From NCBI GenBank assembly GCA_016219425.1, contig JACRNB010000010.1, forward strand, positions 186,001 to 250,000: DNA of 64,000 bases. Direction: 5' to 3'. The notes under the pieces are model-generated. The model searched no databases. It was given only the letters and a program-made list of their open reading frames with translations, and was not told the origin of the DNA. The stretch comes from Betaproteobacteria bacterium (GTDB lineage Bacteria; Pseudomonadota; Gammaproteobacteria; Burkholderiales; Thiobacillaceae). Each line of letters begins with the position of its first letter. Position 1 is the first letter of the stretch. The position numbers were made by a program, and so were the translations under genes. Positions 37,396 through 49,910 of the stretch are shown here, piece by piece.

Positions 37396-37745
37396 CCCGC
37401 TTGCGTCCCGGCGATTGGCTCCTGCTGCTCGCCGGGTTTGCCGGGCTTGCGCTCCTCTGGACGCGGCAGGCCGGCAGTCTGGAAGGCAGGGTGATCGTGC
37501 GGGTGGATGGCCGGGTGACGCAGGAATCCAGCCTGCGCCTGGATCGTGAGATCACCGTTAGCGGCCCTTTGGGCTCAAGTCGTATCGAGATTCGGGAGGG
37601 TCGCGTGCGCATCGCCGCCGACCCCAGCCCGCGCCAGCTCTGTGTGCGCCAGGGCTGGATACCGCCCGGCGGCGCGGCGGTCTGCCTGCCCAACCGCGTC
37701 AGCGTGGAAAACGCCGCGGCGGGGTATGACTCGCTGAATTACTAG
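37392..37745 (+). CDS. NusG domain II-containing exported protein
   Basis: 117 residues: basic N-terminus and one membrane helix (WLLLLAGFAGLALLW), then a small beta domain with QLCVRQGWIPPGGAAVCLPNRV, the hallmark of stand-alone NusG domain II proteins. The two cysteines could form a disulphide outside the membrane. In other genomes this family accompanies ApbE/thiamine-type transport genes; here it ends the rapZ operon, overlapping rapZ by ATGA. Function unknown. Confidence 0.8.
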   Translation: MTRLRPGDWLLLLAGFAGLALLWTRQAGSLEGRVIVRVDGRVTQESSLRLDREITVSGPLGSSRIEIREGRVRIAADPSPRQLCVRQGWIPPGGAAVCLPNRVSVENAAAGYDSLNY

Positions 37746-37754
37746 GCCAGGTTA

Positions 37755-41606
<3,852 letters not shown>

Positions 41607-41825
41607 GGCGTCAGGCCCTGAAGGGCGGCTGGATCGGGCGCGCGAGTTTAGCACCGGGGGGGAGGGCCCCTTCGGATGGACCATGCCAAGGGGATGGGCG
41701 GGAGGCGCCTGGTTCGAACAGGACATCTGCGCCCACCAAGGGGGCGCTTCCACGCCCGTTGGCAACATGGATAGCGCCATATCCGTCGCGCATCTCCGAT
41801 GTTGTCATCCCCGCGCAGGTGGTTT

Positions 41826-41908
41826 TGTAGGAGCCCGGCTGTGCCGGGCGATTGCGCCCGTTCACAGTGTTCGTGCGGATGATCGCCCGGCACAGCCGGG
41901 CTCCTACA
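41826..41908. repeat. Palindromic dispersed repeat (GTAGGAGCCCGGCT type), copy at island edge
   Basis: Complete palindrome upstream of metH and at the left edge of the accessory island. The stretch 41607-42020 otherwise holds the metH promoter region (no clear -35; a TAAACT lies near 41645 on the minus strand), this repeat and the hairpin at 41944; no other gene is convincing. Confidence 0.9.
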
Positions 41909-41943
41909 GGGTGGAGCGTCACCCAAGACAGCCGGTGGCATCC

Positions 41944-41964
41944 CAGGCTCAGGTTTTGAGCCTG
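41944..41964. repeat. Hairpin CAGGCTCA-N5-TGAGCCTG, left of a pair
   Basis: An 8-base-pair perfect stem with a 5-base loop. A second hairpin with the same GGCTCA-N5-TGAGCC core lies at 45575. Each lies 42-43 bases before an ATG preceded by CCCC, at the head of a short membrane-protein reading frame. Confidence 0.55.
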
Positions 41965-42020
41965 ACTGCGGTTAGAACGGTAGTGTGGATACCCGTTCGG
42001 AGCCCCCATGGGATGCCTGA

Positions 42021-42185
42021 TTGGCATTCGGGCCGCTGGGGATTTTTCTGCTGGGGCTGGCCCTGCTGATCCACCGCGCTGTGGTCGATTCAGCGGGAGC
42101 GCCCACGGCTCCACGTTCGTTGTTTTTTTCACTGATCGCCCTGCTTGCAGTCTGGCTCCTGGGGCGGACAGATGACGATGCGTAA
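42021..42185 (+). CDS. Possible small two-helix membrane protein
   Basis: 54 codons from a TTG: a first helix (LGIFLLGLALLIHRAVV), a Pro/Ala loop, a second helix (SLFFSLIALLAVWLLG) and an acidic end (RTDDDA). An ATG at 42008 lies in a different frame, so either the TTG is used or the gene is frameshifted. There is no good ribosome site. Similar small proteins flank the other side of the J-domain operon. Confidence 0.35.
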   Translation: MAFGPLGIFLLGLALLIHRAVVDSAGAPTAPRSLFFSLIALLAVWLLGRTDDDA

Positions 42186-42243
42186 TAGGTTCGGCGCCGT
42201 TTTTTGAATGACAAGTGACAAAAAGACAAAACAGGAACTTTCC

Positions 42244-43068
42244 ATGACCAACACCACCCTGCACCCGGACTGGGTCGCCCTCACGGACCGAGTCGCCCGC
42301 CTCAAGGAGGGGCTCGCGCTACTGCTGGAAGAGGAATCCCGACTCCTGCTCCAGGAACAGCCGGTGCTGTTCGCCGAATACCAGGCCAATCTGGGGGCGC
42401 TGGACCTGGACCAGCTGGTTCTCGACGCGGAATGCGCCACCCTGCGTTACCGGGTCGAACGCATCACCGCCCGCAAGAACCGGGTCGAGCCGATCAACGC
42501 CGAATGGCTCGCCCGACTGGATCAGGAAGTGGCCCTGGAACAAGCCGCCTGGGTCGAACGCCTGGCCGCGCGGGAAGTGGAACTGGCCAAGGGACTGGCG
42601 GGTTACCTCAGTCTGGCTCCGGTGGACCCGGTGATCCACGCCCGCTGCAAACAGGCCTATCGCCGTCTGGTGCGGTTGCTGCACCCGGACGTGACCCAAG
42701 ACCCGGAAGCCAGCCGGCGCTACTGGCAGGCGGTTCAGGAGGCGTACCGGGCGTGGGACGCCGATGCCCTGGAAGGCCTGCTGGCAGTGGTCCGGGTCGG
42801 AGACGAAACCCCCGAGGATGCACCCCAGGGGCTGGATGCCCTTGTCCAGGAAGTCTGTCGCCTGGAAACCCTCACCGACACCCTGCGGCAACGCCAGACT
42901 GCCCTGCTGGAGCGCATCCCCTTCTGCTACCGCGATCTCCTGGCTGATTCAGCACAGGTGGCCGCCCTGCGCCAGGAACGGCACGAAGCCATCGTCCGCG
43001 CCCGTACCCGGCGCGACCAGTTGGCGGCCCTGGTGCAGACCCTGCTGGAACCTCCGGTCTATCACTGA
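42244..43068 (+). CDS. J-domain (DnaJ-like) protein with long coiled-coil N-terminus
   Basis: 274 residues from ATG MTNTTLHPDW, with CAGGAA upstream; an in-frame ATG 12 codons earlier is possible. Residues about 10-125 are charged and helical (probable coiled coil). Residues about 130-185 form a J-domain: CKQAYRRLVRLLHPDVTQD with the essential His-Pro-Asp at 147-149, then YWQAVQEAYRAWDADALEGL. A second helical stretch follows. It would stimulate an Hsp70; no DnaK is nearby. Followed by the HIRAN gene after 1 base. Confidence 0.75.
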   Translation: MTNTTLHPDWVALTDRVARLKEGLALLLEEESRLLLQEQPVLFAEYQANLGALDLDQLVLDAECATLRYRVERITARKNRVEPINAEWLARLDQEVALEQAAWVERLAAREVELAKGLAGYLSLAPVDPVIHARCKQAYRRLVRLLHPDVTQDPEASRRYWQAVQEAYRAWDADALEGLLAVVRVGDETPEDAPQGLDALVQEVCRLETLTDTLRQRQTALLERIPFCYRDLLADSAQVAALRQERHEAIVRARTRRDQLAALVQTLLEPPVYH

Positions 43069-43069
43069 C

Positions 43070-43492
43070 ATGACCACGACCATCGCCTTGCCCGATACCG
43101 ACCTCAGCCGCCAGCTCATGCAGCATGGCCTGGGCGGGAGCGGCCTGCCCATCCCCTTCCTGGGACGGGAGATTGAACTGCTGGTCACCTACATCGCCGG
43201 TATGGAACACCACAACAGCCAGGAGCAAGCCCGCGCCCTGCCGCTGGAAGGGGAGTGCACCCTGCGGCGCGAGCCGGACAACGCCCACGATGAACGGGCC
43301 ATCGCCGTGCACTGGCAAGGCCGGCGCATCGGCTACGTCCCGCGTCGCTCCAACCCGGTTCTGGCTGCCCTGATGGACGCTGGCAAATTGCTTCGGGCGC
43401 GCCTGCTGGCCACCCGGCCCAAATGCCCCGCCTGGATGGTCAAGCAGGAGGGCCTTGACCGGGAAATCCGCATTCTTCTGGCGGAGCTATGA
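43070..43492 (+). CDS. HIRAN domain protein
   Basis: 140 residues. The C-terminal two thirds match the HIRAN fold: LRREPDNAHDERAIAVHW, then GRRIGYVPRRSNPVLAALMDAG. HIRAN domains bind DNA ends or stalled-fork structures and occur in SNF2 helicases (HLTF/Rad5) and as stand-alone bacterial and phage proteins. The N-terminal part (LPIPFLGREIELLVTYIAG) is the usual lead-in. Start is 1 base after the J-domain gene; the stop overlaps the next ATG (ATGA). DNA-damage sensing is inferred from the family. Confidence 0.82.
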   Translation: MTTTIALPDTDLSRQLMQHGLGGSGLPIPFLGREIELLVTYIAGMEHHNSQEQARALPLEGECTLRREPDNAHDERAIAVHWQGRRIGYVPRRSNPVLAALMDAGKLLRARLLATRPKCPAWMVKQEGLDREIRILLAEL

Positions 43493-45060
43493 ACCGAGGT
43501 CTTGTGAAAGGGCTTCTACAGCCGAGACTGCCGGTCGCTTTGCGCTGGTGCATGGCCCGTGCGGCCATTTTGTTCAATCGAGCTACTCGATGCCCTGAAC
43601 AACTGCGCCAGGACGATCTGCGGCGGATGCTGAATCTGGTTGGAGTGCTTTATGAGGCCACCCCAGGGCCGCTCAAAGGGCCGGACTTCCTGGCGCCCCA
43701 CTGGATCAGGAGCCTGGGCAACCTGACGAATTTGCCCATGGATGCCTGGGATTCGCGAACCGCCCGCCATGCGTATATCTGGCTGTGCTTCCTGCGTGGG
43801 CCGGTGGAGGGTTCTGTGCTGAGGCGCTATCCACTGCGGGTTGGGGAGGTTTTTGAATTGCCGCCTGGTTTGACCGACAAACTGGGCTACAGCGCATGGC
43901 GCGTACAGGAATTGGACGGGGCGGGGGCTTTCCTGACGCGCGGGCATGACGCAGTCTGGGTCCATTCACTCTTGGCGGGACTCTGGCTTACAGACCCGGT
44001 GGCGAGGGTTGAAGAGTTTGACGAGACGCTCCCGCTTTCGCATCGGTACTCCCCCAGGTTGGTCAGCCCAGCGCTGGGATACAGGGGGGCTGTTGTACAG
44101 CCTCAACGCGGGCAACCGGCAACTCACTCGCTAGGACAGCACTTCCAGGGAAACGCCCTGTGGGGATGGATCCAATGGACGATCTGTGCTGAACGGGACA
44201 CCGTTCTCAGCTTGAGTTATGTCTACCCTCCCTTCCTGGACATCTGGCTTTGGAATATCCACATCGCGGCAGATTGCTTGCCCTGCTCTCTTCATCTTGA
44301 TTGCGAGGGATACCAGCCCCGACTTACAGCCTTCATTCCCGCCGATGACCCGACCGCAATTGGTATCTCATTCCATAGCAGGGAAGACGAAGTTGGAGTG
44401 GTGATCGTACGCATGCCCCGCGAGAACTGGGTGCGACAGATGGGACAGGTGTTCCAGGATTTCTTCGCGGCGGATTACATCCCCTACCTATGGGAGACCG
44501 AGACCTTGGGGCAGGACCAGCCGGAATACCTGCCCTGGCATTTTCCGGCAGCCCTATATCAGGCCAGACCCGCCTATTCCCCGTTACAAAACCGCGCGCA
44601 ACTTTGGTTACGCCTGGCTTGGTGGTCGCACCGGACAGGCGGCAGTGGGTGTCAAAAGGAGATAGACGAGGCGTCTCGCAGGGCGAGATACCAGGGCCAA
44701 ACCTTGAACTGGGCGCTTTTCGCCTGGCTTTCCGCCAACGACCTGATGCCGGAAACCCCAACACCGCAAGCACTGCGTAACGCCTACGCCTTGCTTCCCG
44801 AAGAGTTGCGCGCCGCACTGGAAGAGGGGGACGCCGCCATCCGTCGATTTAAAGCCGAGGTTCGTGCATACAAGCCGGAACGTGATGCGGACGTACCTGA
44901 CCTGGCAAGGCTGAATTGGAAGGTTGCCATGGCGTTGGCCTGGGTCACACGACGGTTGAGGCGCTATTGGCCTGCACTCCCTAATGACCCGAATTGTCCG
45001 CTCGCTATAGCCAGTTCAGGATTGCTTGGGGGTGGAACCTCGAAGTCTGTGGCGTCGTGA
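43489..45060 (+). CDS. Large Trp-rich protein of unknown function
   Basis: 523 residues, not recognised. Trp is frequent (roughly 5 percent), with clusters such as LWGWIQWTI, IWLWNIH and LWLRLAWWSH. There are two possible halves: about 1-350 with mixed beta pattern and 360-500 more helical. No signal peptide, clear catalytic motif or nucleotide-binding loop was seen. Codon use is less GC-biased than in the flanking housekeeping genes, suggesting transfer. It is translationally coupled (ATGA) to the HIRAN gene, so J-domain, HIRAN and this protein probably act together. Confidence 0.7.
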   Translation: MNRGLVKGLLQPRLPVALRWCMARAAILFNRATRCPEQLRQDDLRRMLNLVGVLYEATPGPLKGPDFLAPHWIRSLGNLTNLPMDAWDSRTARHAYIWLCFLRGPVEGSVLRRYPLRVGEVFELPPGLTDKLGYSAWRVQELDGAGAFLTRGHDAVWVHSLLAGLWLTDPVARVEEFDETLPLSHRYSPRLVSPALGYRGAVVQPQRGQPATHSLGQHFQGNALWGWIQWTICAERDTVLSLSYVYPPFLDIWLWNIHIAADCLPCSLHLDCEGYQPRLTAFIPADDPTAIGISFHSREDEVGVVIVRMPRENWVRQMGQVFQDFFAADYIPYLWETETLGQDQPEYLPWHFPAALYQARPAYSPLQNRAQLWLRLAWWSHRTGGSGCQKEIDEASRRARYQGQTLNWALFAWLSANDLMPETPTPQALRNAYALLPEELRAALEEGDAAIRRFKAEVRAYKPERDADVPDLARLNWKVAMALAWVTRRLRRYWPALPNDPNCPLAIASSGLLGGGTSKSVAS

Positions 45061-45066
45061 ATTAGG

Positions 45067-45228
45067 TTAAGGGCTACGGGCGCTAAGTAGGCGCAGGGCC
45101 AGCCAAGCAAGCCGCAAGCAGAGTGCAGCGAACAGGATGCCGAAGATGGTAAAGGCCCATATCTGCATGGAGAGGAGAGTCAGCGTAGAGCCGATCAGTG
45201 CGAGCAAGAGGTAGGCGTCGGCGGACAT
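45067..45228 (-). CDS. Possible small two-helix membrane protein
   Basis: 53 codons on the minus strand starting MSADAYLLLALIGST; hydrophobic helix at residues 5-20, second helix IWAFTIFGILFAALCLRLAW, basic C-terminus (RLLSARSP). It ends 6 bases from the end of the Trp-rich gene. The ribosome site is weak. Grouped with the other short membrane frames of this island. Confidence 0.4.
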   Translation of the reverse strand: MSADAYLLLALIGSTLTLLSMQIWAFTIFGILFAALCLRLAWLALRLLSARSP

Positions 45229-45266
45229 GGATCAGTTATGGCCTTTGAACAAACTAAGTTGTGCTG

Positions 45267-45473
45267 TCAACGGGATATTCGGAAGCAAGGCGAGCTTAGA
45301 GTTGCCATCATTCGCCTTCGCCAGATGAATCCGATGATTGCCCCAAGGACGGCCATCAGCCACACACCGAATAGCAGCACGGCACCCAGAAACAGAGGTG
45401 CCACTGGGGAAATCCAAGTCAACACCGCCACCAAAGCGGCGCAAGCCAGCGGAATGTTCAGGGCGCCTGTCAT
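45267..45473 (-). CDS. Possible small two-helix membrane protein
   Basis: 68 codons from ATG MTGALNIPLACAAL; two hydrophobic helices (ALVAVLTWISPVAPLFLG, GVWLMAVLGAIIGFIW) followed by a basic tail (RRRMMATL). The frame is open 50 codons further upstream with no hydrophobic content. Codirectional with the small gene at 45067. Confidence 0.42.
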   Translation of the reverse strand: MTGALNIPLACAALVAVLTWISPVAPLFLGAVLLFGVWLMAVLGAIIGFIWRRRMMATLSSPCFRISR

Positions 45474-45574
45474 GGCGTCAGTATAGATATCCCATGTGGG
45501 GTGTATTGGACGCCAACGTCCATCTCTCCACCCAAGTGCCCGCAAGACTCCGCAGATCCATTCCCATCGCCAGA

Positions 45575-45595
45575 CGGGCTCATGTTCTGAGCCCG
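45575..45595. repeat. Hairpin CGGGCTCA-N5-TGAGCCCG, right of a pair
   Basis: Same stem length, loop length and GGCTCA/TGAGCC core as the hairpin at 41944. It lies 42 bases before the ATG at 45638. Confidence 0.55.
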
Positions 45596-45637
45596 GCCCG
45601 GTCCACACTGGGGATGCCCTCACAACCGGAGTGCCCC

Positions 45638-45856
45638 ATGTCTCCCTTTGATCTGTTGTGCAAATTGCTGGATGTCCTATTCATCGGGATCATGAATCTG
45701 GTTTCCCTGATGTTCTTTGCCATATTGGTCTCGCTGATAGTCTGGATGGAGCCCATCTTGGGATACGCCGTCGGCCTGGCAATTGCCTATCAGTTTGTGT
45801 TGCCTTTACTCCCCAGGGGTTCCAGGTGGGCGAGAACGGAGCAACGACGCGGATGA
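45638..45856 (+). CDS. Small two-helix membrane protein
   Basis: 72 codons from ATG MSPFDLLCKLLDV. Hydrophobic helices IGIMNLVSLMFFAILVSLIVW and ILGYAVGLAIAYQFVLPLL are followed by a short basic end (RGSRWARTEQRR). The best-looking of the four short membrane frames here; no family known to me. Confidence 0.5.
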   Translation: MSPFDLLCKLLDVLFIGIMNLVSLMFFAILVSLIVWMEPILGYAVGLAIAYQFVLPLLPRGSRWARTEQRRG

Positions 45857-45935
45857 GATGGATGGGAGAAGCCCCGTTGCCCTCCCCATTCCGACGGCTT
45901 ACATTTCGATCAATTAAGTAATTCAGGAGCTCGCC

Positions 45936-46160
45936 ATGCGCAGCACCCTCACCGAACGGGGCCAGACCGTGGTGCCCGCTGCGGTGCGCAAGCACTTTTC
46001 CCTCACTCCCTCGGATCGGCTGGAGTGGATCATCGAAGGCGACAGCCTGCGGGTGACGCCGGTACATGCCGACCCCATCGAAGCCTTTCGCGGACGCGGC
46101 AAGGGCGGGGCCGCCGACCGCCTGCTGGCGGAGCGCCACGCCGACGGCGAAGGCGAATGA
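45936..46160 (+). CDS. vapB: AbrB/MazE-type antitoxin (VapB-like)
   Basis: 74 residues with the swapped-hairpin AbrB motif at the N-terminus (STLTERGQTVVPAAVRKHF, LEWIIEGDSLRVTPV) and an acidic C-terminal tail that would bind the toxin. CAGGAG sits 8 bases before the ATG. The stop overlaps the toxin start (ATGA). Expected to repress its own operon, which here would include the restriction-modification gene. Confidence 0.88.
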   Translation: MRSTLTERGQTVVPAAVRKHFSLTPSDRLEWIIEGDSLRVTPVHADPIEAFRGRGKGGAADRLLAERHADGEGE

Positions 46161-46573
46161 AGCGCTGGCTGCTGGATACCTCCGCCCTGCTCGCCCTGCG
46201 GGATGACGAACCGGGTGCGGACGAGGTGGCCGATCTGCTGCGGCAGGCGCAACAGGGCAAGGCGCGCTGCTTCGGCTGCTTCATGACCCTGATGGAAGTG
46301 CATTACCGGGTCTGGAAGGATGAAGGCGAGGCGGCGGGGCGGCTCGCCCTGGCCCAATGCCAGGCCCTGCCCATCGAATGGCGGCACGAAACCCCCGAGA
46401 TGCTCGAAGCCGCCGCCCGTCTCAAGGCCACCCGGCGGGTTTCCCTGGCGGATGCCTGGATCGCCGCCTGCGCCGAACTCGAAGCCGCCACCCTGGTGCA
46501 CAAAGACCCGGAGTTCGAACCCCTGCCCTTGCCGCAAAAGCGCCTTCCCTACAAAGACAACCAACCAGCATGA
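46157..46573 (+). CDS. vapC: PIN-domain ribonuclease toxin (VapC-like)
   Basis: 138 residues. Acidic PIN residues: Asp7 in [11 protein letters not shown], Glu in [11 protein letters not shown], Asp in [13 protein letters not shown], and a final Asp in HKDPEFE. Predicted Mg-dependent RNase inhibited by the VapB-like protein. ATGA overlaps join it to the antitoxin upstream and to the MmeI-like gene downstream, making one translational unit. Confidence 0.9.
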   Translation: MKRWLLDTSALLALRDDEPGADEVADLLRQAQQGKARCFGCFMTLMEVHYRVWKDEGEAAGRLALAQCQALPIEWRHETPEMLEAAARLKATRRVSLADAWIAACAELEAATLVHKDPEFEPLPLPQKRLPYKDNQPA

Positions 46574-48429
46574 CCCCCGAAACCTTCATCGCCCGCTGGC
46601 GCGACGCCGACGGCAGCGAACTCGCCAACGCCCAGAGCTTCACGCGGGAACTGTGCGAACTGCTGGACGTGCCCATCCCCGACCCGGCGCGGGCCGACAC
46701 GGCGGAAAACGCCTATGTGTTCGAGCGCCGCGTCACCTTCCGCCACGGCGACGGCAATACCAGCGAAGGCCGCATCGACTGCTACCGGCGCGGGGTGTTC
46801 GTGCTGGAGGCGAAAAAACTCAAACTGGGCGGCCATACCAAAGGCTTCGACGACGGCCTCCTGCGCGCCCGCGCCCAGGCCGAGGGCTACGCCCGCGCCC
46901 TGCCGGCGGAAGAGGGGCGCCCGCCCTTCCTCATCGTCGTGGACGTGGGCAACGTCATCGAGCTGTACGCCGAATTCAGCCGCAGCGGCGCCACCTACAC
47001 CCCCTACCCGGACCCCCGCTCCCACCGCCTGCGCCTCGCCGACCTGGCGGACCCGGCGGTGCGGGAGCGCCTGCGCCAGGTCTGGCTCGACCCCGTAAGC
47101 CTGGACCCGGCCCGCATCTCCGCCCGCGTCACCCGCGACATCGCCACCCGGCTGGCGGACGTGGCCAAGAGCCTGGAGGCCGATGGCCACGCCGCCGAAA
47201 CCGTGGCCGGCTTCCTCTCCCGCTGCCTGTTCTGCATGTTCGCGGAAGATGTGGGCCTGCTACCCCGGCGCGCCTTCTCCGACCTGTTGGAAAGCCTTTT
47301 GCTCCCCTCCCCCGCCGGGGGAGGGGTTGGGGGTGAGGGAGCAACGGTTCCATACCCGCAACCGTCGCTCCCTCACCCCAGCCCTCTCCCAAAGGGAGAG
47401 GGGGCAGCCTCCCAGTTCGTCCCCCAGTTCGTCCCTCTCATCGGCGAACTCTGGCGCGCCATGGATACCGGCGCGTTCTCCGTCGCCCTGCGCGCCCAGC
47501 TCCCCCGCTTCAACGGCAAGTTGTTCAAGGACGCCACCGTCCTCCCCCTCCACGCCGGCCAGATTCAACGCCTGCTCCACGCCGCCCGCGCCGACTGGAC
47601 TCTGGTGGAACCCGCCATTTTCGGCACCCTGCTGGAACGCGCCCTCGACCCCCTGGAGCGCCACGCCCTGGGCGCCCACTACACCCCGCGCCCCTACGTC
47701 GAACGCCTGGTCCTGCCCACGGTGATCCAGCCCCTGCGCGCCGAATGGGCTGACGTGCAGGCTGCCGCCCTGGTGCTGGCGGGGGAAGGCAAACTCGACG
47801 CCGCCCGCGACGCCGTCAACGCCTGGCACCACCGCCTGTGCCAGGTGCGGGTGCTGGACCCGGCCTGCGGCTCCGGCAACTTCCTCTACGTCAGCCTGGA
47901 GCACATGAAACGGCTCGAAGGCGAAGTGCTGGGCTTTCTCGACCAACTGGGCCACGGCCAGGCGCGCCTGGAGACCGAAGGCCTCACGGTGGACCCGCAC
48001 CAGTTCCTCGGCCTGGAACTCAACCCCCGCGCCGCCGCCATCGCCGAACTCGTACTCTGGATCGGCCACCTGCAATGGCACTTCCGCACCCGGGGACAGG
48101 CCTTGCCGCCCAACCCCATCCTCAAAGACTTCCGCAACATCCAATGCCGCGACGCCGTGCTCGCCCATGACGGCTTCGACTACGCCACCGACGCCCGCGG
48201 CGCGGTACAGAGCCGCTGGGATGGCCGCAGCTTCAAAAAGCACCCCGTCACCGGCGAAGACGTGCCGGACGAAGCCGCCCAGGTTCCGTTGGAGCGCTAC
48301 CGCAACCCCCGCCCCGCCGCCTGGCCCGAAGCGGATTTCGTGGTGGGCAACCCGCCCTTCATCGGCGCCGGCCCCATGCGCGCCGCCCTGGGGGACGGCT
48401 ACGTCGAAGCTCTGCGCGGGGCGTGGTAG
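46570..48429 (+). pseudogene. MmeI-like restriction-modification enzyme, N-terminal half, ended by in-frame amber
   Basis: 619 residues before a TAG at 48427-48429. The nuclease motif Asp70-X9-Glu80-X-Lys82 ([17 protein letters not shown]) has the MmeI-family spacing. Then come [35 protein letters not shown]-binding motif [12 protein letters not shown] (Asp430) and catalytic NPPF (Asn594). Expected to be a fused type IIG/IIL adenine methyltransferase-endonuclease. Protein similarity continues in the same frame past the stop, so this is a nonsense-interrupted gene unless TAG is read through. A C/G-rich repeat is inserted in frame at 47301-47405. Starts by ATGA overlap with the toxin gene. Confidence 0.85.
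47301..47405. repeat. C/G-rich palindromic repeat in frame inside the MmeI-like gene (1)
   Basis: Read as [15 protein letters not shown] then [12 protein letters not shown]. Between the nuclease/helical region and the methyltransferase domain. Confidence 0.88.
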
Positions 48430-48575
48430 GACGTGCCCGACTCCGCCGATTTCGTCATGTACTGGTGGCATCTCGCCGCGCAACAGGCCCGGGCCGGACG
48501 CCTGCGCCGCTTCGGCTTCATCACCACCAACTCCATCCGCCAGACCTTCAACCGGCGGGTGATCGAAGGGGCTTT

Positions 48576-48757
48576 GCTCCCCTCCCCCTCGCCTTTACCC
48601 CCCTTTTCCAAAGGGGGGCCAGGGGGGATTCCTACGGCCCTGCCCCCCTCCCCCGCCGGGGGAGGGGCTGGGGGTGAGGGAGCAACGTCCGCCAAGCACG
48701 ATGCCGCTGCTCCCTCATCCGGCCCTGCGGGCCACCTTCCCCCGGAGGGGGAAGGGC
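48576..48757. repeat. Composite repeat inside the MmeI-like gene (2)
   Basis: A C/G-rich palindrome whose left part is interrupted by a second type of element (CCCCCCTTTTCCAAAGGGGG, then GCCAGGGGGGATT). Read in frame as PPFSKGGPGGIPTALPPSPA and [10 protein letters not shown]. The nested type also occurs at 58864. Confidence 0.85.
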
Positions 48758-49076
48758 GGATACACCTCGCTTACGCCATCCCCGACCACCCCTGGGTGGA
48801 CAGCGCCGACGGTGCGGCGGTGCGCATCGCCATGACCGTGGGCGCGCCGGGGCCGGGCGAGGGGCTGCTGGCGCGGGTGACGGCGGAACGGGAAGGCAAG
48901 GGCGAAGGCCTGGAAGTGGACCTGGACGAACGCCGGGGCGTGATCCATGCCGACCTCAGCGCCGGCGCCAACGTGGCGGCGGCGGTGGCGTTGCGGGGGA
49001 ATGGAGGCGTCAGCTCGCCGGGATTCAAGCTCCACGGCGCGGGCTTCATCGTTACCCCCGAGCAGGCCGCCGCCCT

Positions 49077-49192
49077 GCTCCCCTCCCCCTCCGGGGGAGG
49101 GGCTGGGGGTGAGGGAGCAACGTTCGCCAAGCATGCCGCCGTTGCTCCCTCATCCGGCCCTTCGGGCCACCTTCCCCCGGAGGGGGAAGGGT
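49077..49192. repeat. C/G-rich palindromic repeat inside the MmeI-like gene (3)
   Basis: Read as [15 protein letters not shown], then SSGPSGHLPPEGEG. The right arm is the CCGGCCCTTCGGGCCACC variant shared with 48576 and 57528. Confidence 0.88.
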
Positions 49193-49910
49193 TGATTCGC
49201 CCCTACCGCAATGGGCGCGACCTGACGGACAAGCCGCGCGGGGTGAGGGTCATCGACGCCTGGGGGCTCAGCGAACCGGACCTGCGCCAGCGTTACCCCG
49301 CCATCTGGCAATGGCTGTATGAGCGGGTGAAGCCGGAGCGGGACCACAACGCCCGCGCCAGCTACCGCGACAACTGGTGGTTGTTCGGTGAACCGCGCCG
49401 GGAACTGCGCGCCATGCTCGCCGGCCTCCCCCGCTACATCGCCACGGTGGAGACCGCCAAGCACCGGGCCTTCCAGTTCCTCGACGCCGCTATCGCCCCG
49501 GACAACATGCTGGTCTGCATCGCCGTGGACGACGCCTATGCCCTGGGCGTGCTCTCCTCCCGCATTCATGTCACCTGGGCGCTGGCGACGGGCGGCACCC
49601 TGGAGGATCGGCCTCGCTACAACAAAACCCGCTGCTTCGAAACCTTCCCCTTCCCCGACCCTGGTCCCGAGCAGGCCCAGCGCATCCGCGCCCTGGCGGA
49701 AGAACTCGACGCCCACCGGAAGCGCCAGCAGGCCGCCCACCCGGACCTCACCCTCACCGGCATGTACAACGTGCTGGAGGCCCTGCGGGCGGGCCGCGCC
49801 CTGACGGCCAAGGAAAAAATCCTCCACGAACAGGGTCTGGTCTCCCTGCTCAAGCAGATCCACGACGACCTGGACGCCGCCGTGCTGGCAGCCTACGGCT
49901 GGGATGACCT

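Noticed and set aside
41607-41825. Cobalamin riboswitch upstream of metH
   Set aside because: No B12-box or the expected multi-stem layout is visible on the minus strand.
45232-45444. Minus-strand frame of 70 codons overlapping the small membrane gene
   Set aside because: The overlapping frame starting at 45473 encodes clear hydrophobic helices and is the better candidate; this one has no recognisable pattern.
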